A stretch of 9,309 nt of DNA, taken from positions 1 to 9,309 of the forward strand of contig JAPKCR010000047.1 of the NCBI GenBank assembly GCA_026421135.1, written 5' to 3'. Under the pieces are notes generated by a model. That model was given only the letters and a program-made list of their open reading frames with translations. It made no database searches and was not told the origin of the DNA. Every line of letters begins with the position of its first letter. Within the stretch, counting starts at the first letter, position 1. The stretch is from Sulfitobacter sp. GTDB lineage: Bacteria; Pseudomonadota; Alphaproteobacteria; Rhodobacterales; Rhodobacteraceae. The translations under genes were made by a program, and so were the position numbers. Of the stretch, positions 7,415-9,309 are shown one piece after another.

Positions 7415-8437
7415 TTATTGCTCTATTAGCTGAGTGACGGTAATCGGACGCATGCGTGGGCGCACCACAAGTGGATCAAGTGGCATTGTCTCTAAATCAA
7501 TCGTAAGGTTTGTGACGTCGGCCGGAATTCTTTTTGGAAGCACCCGCGGCTCTGTTGCCCGTTGTGGCTCGGTTGCAGTTTCCGTTTCCGTTATTGCCTC
7601 AGGGGCGATAACCGGGTCAGTTTTCACCAGTTGCCGCCGTATCGTGACAATTTCGGTATCTGTGCCGCGGTTTATTTTTACCGTGGGGTGAACCAGGACC
7701 TGCGCGATCGGCGCTTCCTCGTTCATAAGATCCCGCAGATGCACCATTTCCATCGGCTTGTCCTCGACCCCGTCAAGTGTTCTAAGGGTCAAACTCAGAG
7801 ATCCCGCCTTTTGGGCCAGCGCCAGGCGCAGTCCCTGTTCAGGCGACACCTCTACCGTGATTGTACGCGCTACTTCCGGCTGTTTTTTCGCCTCCTCGGA
7901 TTGCTGATCAACCCCGATGACACGGATTTTTTGCAAGATCGTGACGGCGCGCATGTCTTGGTTGTTGCCCTCGGTCATCACAATATCCACATAATCGCCC
8001 GGCGTCACAAAACCGCCAACCGCCGTGACGGCGTCGACTTTGATGGCCATGGCACGGGTGTTTTCACCCAATTTCTGCACCAAGGTGACTTTTTCGCCAA
8101 AGTGCGAGACCTTGGTCGCAATCATGACTTCGCCTGGGTAGAAACGACCCTTGGCACGACGCTGTTGTTCAGGATCTGTTGGCACAAGTTGTGCTATGTC
8201 GGTGAATGCTCCGGGTGGAACCGCGTCACGTGGCCACAAATGAATTGAAACGTGGTGTGCCTCGATCAACTCCCCATAGTTGATCGAGGACCGCGCAAGG
8301 TAGATTTCAACGAGACTGGATCCCGGCGTGTCGCCAATGGATTCGGGCTGGTCCAGAAGGTGCTCTTTTGTCAGAAATACGGATCCGGCCGCGATCCCAA
8401 TTCCGAAGATTGTCGTGATGATCGGCTTGATGCGCAT
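7415..8437 (-). CDS. cpaB: CpaB/RcpC, periplasmic Flp pilus assembly protein
   Basis: This 340-residue CpaB/RcpC family protein is inner-membrane anchored and periplasmic, and is thought to join or gate the secretin channel. A signal-anchor helix lies at about residues 5-22. It is followed by a SAF-type domain from about 43 to 110 (the YLARSSINYGELI and GRFYPGEVMIA stretches are typical) and the RcpC domain at about 120-225 (AMAIKVDAVTAVGGFVTPGD at 129-148). The tail is Pro/Thr/Glu-rich and less conserved, with a TETETATEP run near 283-291. The frame opens at a TTG (8470), but ATG 8437 gives the proper signal anchor and is chosen; only a weak GGAAA precedes it. It is separated from flp by 136 bp holding a hairpin, and no secretin gene follows it, which is unusual. 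Confidence 0.9.
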   Translation of the reverse strand: MRIKPIITTIFGIGIAAGSVFLTKEHLLDQPESIGDTPGSSLVEIYLARSSINYGELIEAHHVSIHLWPRDAVPPGAFTDIAQLVPTDPEQQRRAKGRFYPGEVMIATKVSHFGEKVTLVQKLGENTRAMAIKVDAVTAVGGFVTPGDYVDIVMTEGNNQDMRAVTILQKIRVIGVDQQSEEAKKQPEVARTITVEVSPEQGLRLALAQKAGSLSLTLRTLDGVEDKPMEMVHLRDLMNEEAPIAQVLVHPTVKINRGTDTEIVTIRRQLVKTDPVIAPEAITETETATEPQRATEPRVLPKRIPADVTNLTIDLETMPLDPLVVRPRMRPITVTQLIEQ

Positions 8438-8449
8438 TTTGTTTCCAAT

Positions 8450-8472
8450 ATTCAAAATTTCAAATTTCAAAG
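8450..8472. repeat. Short TTTGAAA-type tandem repeat before cpaB
   Basis: On the minus strand three imperfect TTTGAAA units follow one another just upstream of the chosen cpaB start. They account for the apparent upstream extension of the reading frame to a TTG. The AT-rich, unstructured stretch could keep the cpaB initiation region open, but no specific role can be shown. Confidence 0.45.
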
Positions 8473-8511
8473 TCCGCAGCTTTGGTTGGTCGAAAAAGAC
8501 CCCGCGGTGTC

Positions 8512-8536
8512 CCCTGCGCCGCCACGCGGCGCAGGG
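8512..8536 (-). terminator. GC-rich hairpin between flp and cpaB (attenuator or mRNA-stabilising stem)
   Basis: Bases 8512-8522 (CCCTGCGCCGC) and 8526-8536 (GCGGCGCAGGG) form a perfect 11-bp inverted repeat with a 3-base loop. Read on the minus strand it begins 37 bases after the flp stop. It is followed, about 15 bases later, by TCTTTTTCG with a near-palindromic GACACCGCGGGGTC in between. The U-run is too far from the stem for a classical intrinsic terminator. The likely role is partial termination or protection of the flp mRNA 3' end, giving much more pilin than assembly proteins. Confidence 0.6.
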
Positions 8537-8573
8537 ATTTGTGTTGATGGGTCAAACCCTGCAGGCAAATTAC

Positions 8574-8750
8574 CTAGCAGGTCGCGCTGCCCAGAGCCGT
8601 ACAGGCCGCAGTCACGTTCGTGTTGGTTGTGGTTCCGAGATAACCGAAAGCACCGACAGCAATCGATGCGACCACCAAAAGCGCGAGGCCATATTCAACG
8701 ATCGCTGCACCGCTATCGTCCCTGACGAACGTTTTCAGAAAATTAATCAT
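8574..8750 (-). CDS. flp: Flp-type major pilin (58 residues)
   Basis: This is the structural subunit of the Flp (type IVc) pilus. The product is 58 residues: a charged leader (residues 1-14) containing KTFVRDDSG, then the hallmark G/AAIVEY site at 14-20, with cleavage after Gly14 by the TadV/CpaA peptidase, Glu19 at +5 and Tyr20 at +6. A hydrophobic helix (about 21-38) leads to a Thr/Asn-rich tail with GYLGTTTNT. Two Cys, at 50 and at the final residue 58, could form a disulfide in the tail. The predicted mature pilin is only 44 residues, normal for Flp. ATG 8750 has an AAAGGGGG ribosome site 4 bases upstream. It is the first gene of the cluster, behind a long leader, as usual for a highly expressed pilin. 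Confidence 0.95.
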   Translation of the reverse strand: MINFLKTFVRDDSGAAIVEYGLALLVVASIAVGAFGYLGTTTNTNVTAACTALGSATC

Positions 8751-8754
8751 TTTT

Positions 8755-8762
8755 CCCCCTTT
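8755..8762 (-). promoter_or_regulatory. Strong ribosome binding site of flp
   Basis: The minus strand reads AAAGGGGG, then AAAA, then ATG at 8750. The purine-rich site and short A-rich spacer fit the high expression expected of a major pilin and fix the start. Confidence 0.75.
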
Positions 8763-8765
8763 AGG

Positions 8766-8779
8766 ATTTGTTTACAAAT
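8766..8779. promoter_or_regulatory. Inverted repeat in the flp 5' leader
   Basis: ATTTGT-TT-ACAAAT is a 6-bp perfect inverted repeat around two bases, 16 bp upstream of the flp start and next to its ribosome site. It could be a repressor operator or a small RNA hairpin that modulates flp translation. No regulator is known from the sequence. Confidence 0.4.
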
Positions 8780-8820
8780 ATTGCATTGGATTTCTCCGCC
8801 GCATAAGCCTGACACAAAAT

Positions 8821-8838
8821 TGCCTTAATGATGCCTTA
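8821..8838. promoter_or_regulatory. TGCCTTA direct repeat with 11-bp spacing upstream of flp
   Basis: TGCCTTA occurs at 8821-8827 and 8832-8838. The 11-bp period, about one helical turn, puts both copies on the same face of the DNA, a common layout for activator binding next to a promoter. It lies about 70-90 bp upstream of the flp start. The activator cannot be named. Confidence 0.4.
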
Positions 8839-8844
8839 GCTTGC

Positions 8845-8862
8845 CATCCAAGTTACTGGATG
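8845..8862. promoter_or_regulatory. CATCCA-N6-TGGATG inverted repeat upstream of flp
   Basis: Two perfect 6-bp arms, 8845-8850 and 8857-8862, surround a 6-bp spacer, an operator-like geometry for a dimeric regulator. It lies directly upstream of the TGCCTTA direct repeat, so the two may form one composite control region for the pilus operon. Confidence 0.4.
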
Positions 8863-8893
8863 TGCTACGATTTACGCATCCATCAAACGTGAT

Positions 8894-8913
8894 CAATTTT
8901 ATCGTTAAAATTG
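8894..8913. promoter_or_regulatory. 20-bp AT-rich palindrome upstream of flp
   Basis: CAATTTTA-TCGT-TAAAATTG has perfect 8-bp arms around 4 bases. It is the longest inverted repeat in the leader and lies about 145-165 bp upstream of flp. The flanks do not suggest a factor-independent terminator, so an operator or the binding site of a nucleoid protein is more likely. Confidence 0.4.
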
Positions 8914-9309
8914 TGTCGAAACGCTTCATTCTATTTTTAGGTGATTTTTATTCAATCAATGGTAGAGATTAGCTGATGATTCGGTTGATGACCCAAACTT
9001 AAACCTCCGTGTCGCAATGATTCATTTTCGAATGGGTACTTGACCGGCAATAATTCGCTTGGCACACTCAAAAGTGATTAATCAAATCTAATTAAGGAAA
9101 GGGGTGCCACCGTCTAATACCTGATTTGCAGATTAGGTTAATTGGGGGTTCTTTGAAAAAGCGACCGGTTTTGTGCGTCGCTGTGGCCCTTAAATGGGCA
9201 CCGGGGGCAAATTAACATTCGTCAATATACCCCTCGTATCGCATAAAAAGCGTATTTTTGTTACCGAGTGCATTTTTGCTACCGACCCGACTTAACAATT
9301 CGCATTTAG
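8914..9309. other. AT-rich intergenic region upstream of the tad operon, no gene seen
   Basis: I find no coding sequence with a credible start, ribosome site and length on either strand here. The base composition is clearly more AT-rich than the flanking genes. It probably holds distal promoter elements of flp and possibly the control region of a gene beyond the window. Clear -10/-35 pairs could not be assigned with confidence. Confidence 0.5.
9250..9285. repeat. Two tandem 18-bp repeats
   Basis: Bases 9250-9267 and 9268-9285 are abutting copies, identical at 15 of 18 positions. All three differences are transitions, and the shared core is ATTTTTG-YTACCGA. The repeat sits at the right edge and could continue or be part of a regulator binding array. 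The function is unknown. Confidence 0.5.

Noticed and set aside
8438..8470. TTG start for cpaB eleven codons upstream
   Set aside because: The added residues come from an AT-rich tandem repeat, there is no good ribosome site, and the ATG at 8437 gives a normal signal anchor.
9050..9080. Possible sigma-54 promoter from TGGCAC near 9060
   Set aside because: The -12 element TTGC is missing at the required spacing on the plus strand, and the similar minus-strand match near 9108 also lacks it.
9065..9141. CtrA-type binding sites from TTAA motifs in the leader
   Set aside because: The TTAA pair near 9078-9095 has a 10-base rather than 7-base spacer, and the GGTTAA at 9136-9141 is only a half site. 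AT-rich DNA gives such matches by chance.
9194..9295. A 33-codon plus-strand frame starting ATGGGCACC and containing the tandem repeat
   Set aside because: No ribosome site precedes the ATG, it is short, and it resembles no known protein. It is kept only as context for the repeat.

Overview
The window holds most of a tad (tight adherence) locus, the machinery for Flp-type (type IVc) pili. All recognisable genes lie on the minus strand and are transcribed from right to left. Protein sequence, the CpaE/CpaF vocabulary that fits best, and the GTG/ATG starts with strong AGGAGG-type ribosome sites point to an alphaproteobacterium, most likely Rhodobacterales (roseobacter-like). That placement is an inference from remembered family resemblance, not from a search.

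Layout in transcription order. An AT-rich leader of about 560 bp (8751-9309) carries several inverted and direct repeats but no convincing gene. Next comes a 58-residue Flp major pilin (8574-8750), which is easy to miss because it is short. A 136-bp gap with a strong GC-rich hairpin separates it from cpaB (7415-8437). Then come three secreted or anchored pseudopilin-type genes: a TadG-like protein (5886-7406), a TadE-like protein (5374-5871) and a second TadE/TadF-like protein (4733-5377). They are followed by cpaE/tadZ (3507-4733), cpaF/tadA (2096-3493), tadB (1131-2099) and tadC (132-1115). From cpaB to tadC, neighbours overlap by 1-4 bases or are separated by 15 or fewer bases, so they are almost certainly one operon with translational coupling.

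How the genes work together: prepilin Flp is cleaved after a conserved Gly and polymerised. CpaF is the hexameric ATPase, TadB and TadC are its inner-membrane platform, CpaE/TadZ places the machine at a pole, CpaB is the periplasmic component that normally works with the outer-membrane secretin, and the TadE/F/G proteins are minor pilins or tip/assembly factors.

Missing from the window: the prepilin peptidase (cpaA/tadV), the secretin (cpaC/rcpA), cpaD/rcpB and tadD. The secretin usually follows cpaB; here the three pseudopilin genes occupy that place. At the left edge the cluster stops abruptly. Within 11-37 bp of the tadC stop there is an end of what appears to be an IS6-family insertion sequence, whose transposase N-terminus runs off the window. 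Insertion or IS-driven rearrangement may have cut this tad operon away from its missing partners.
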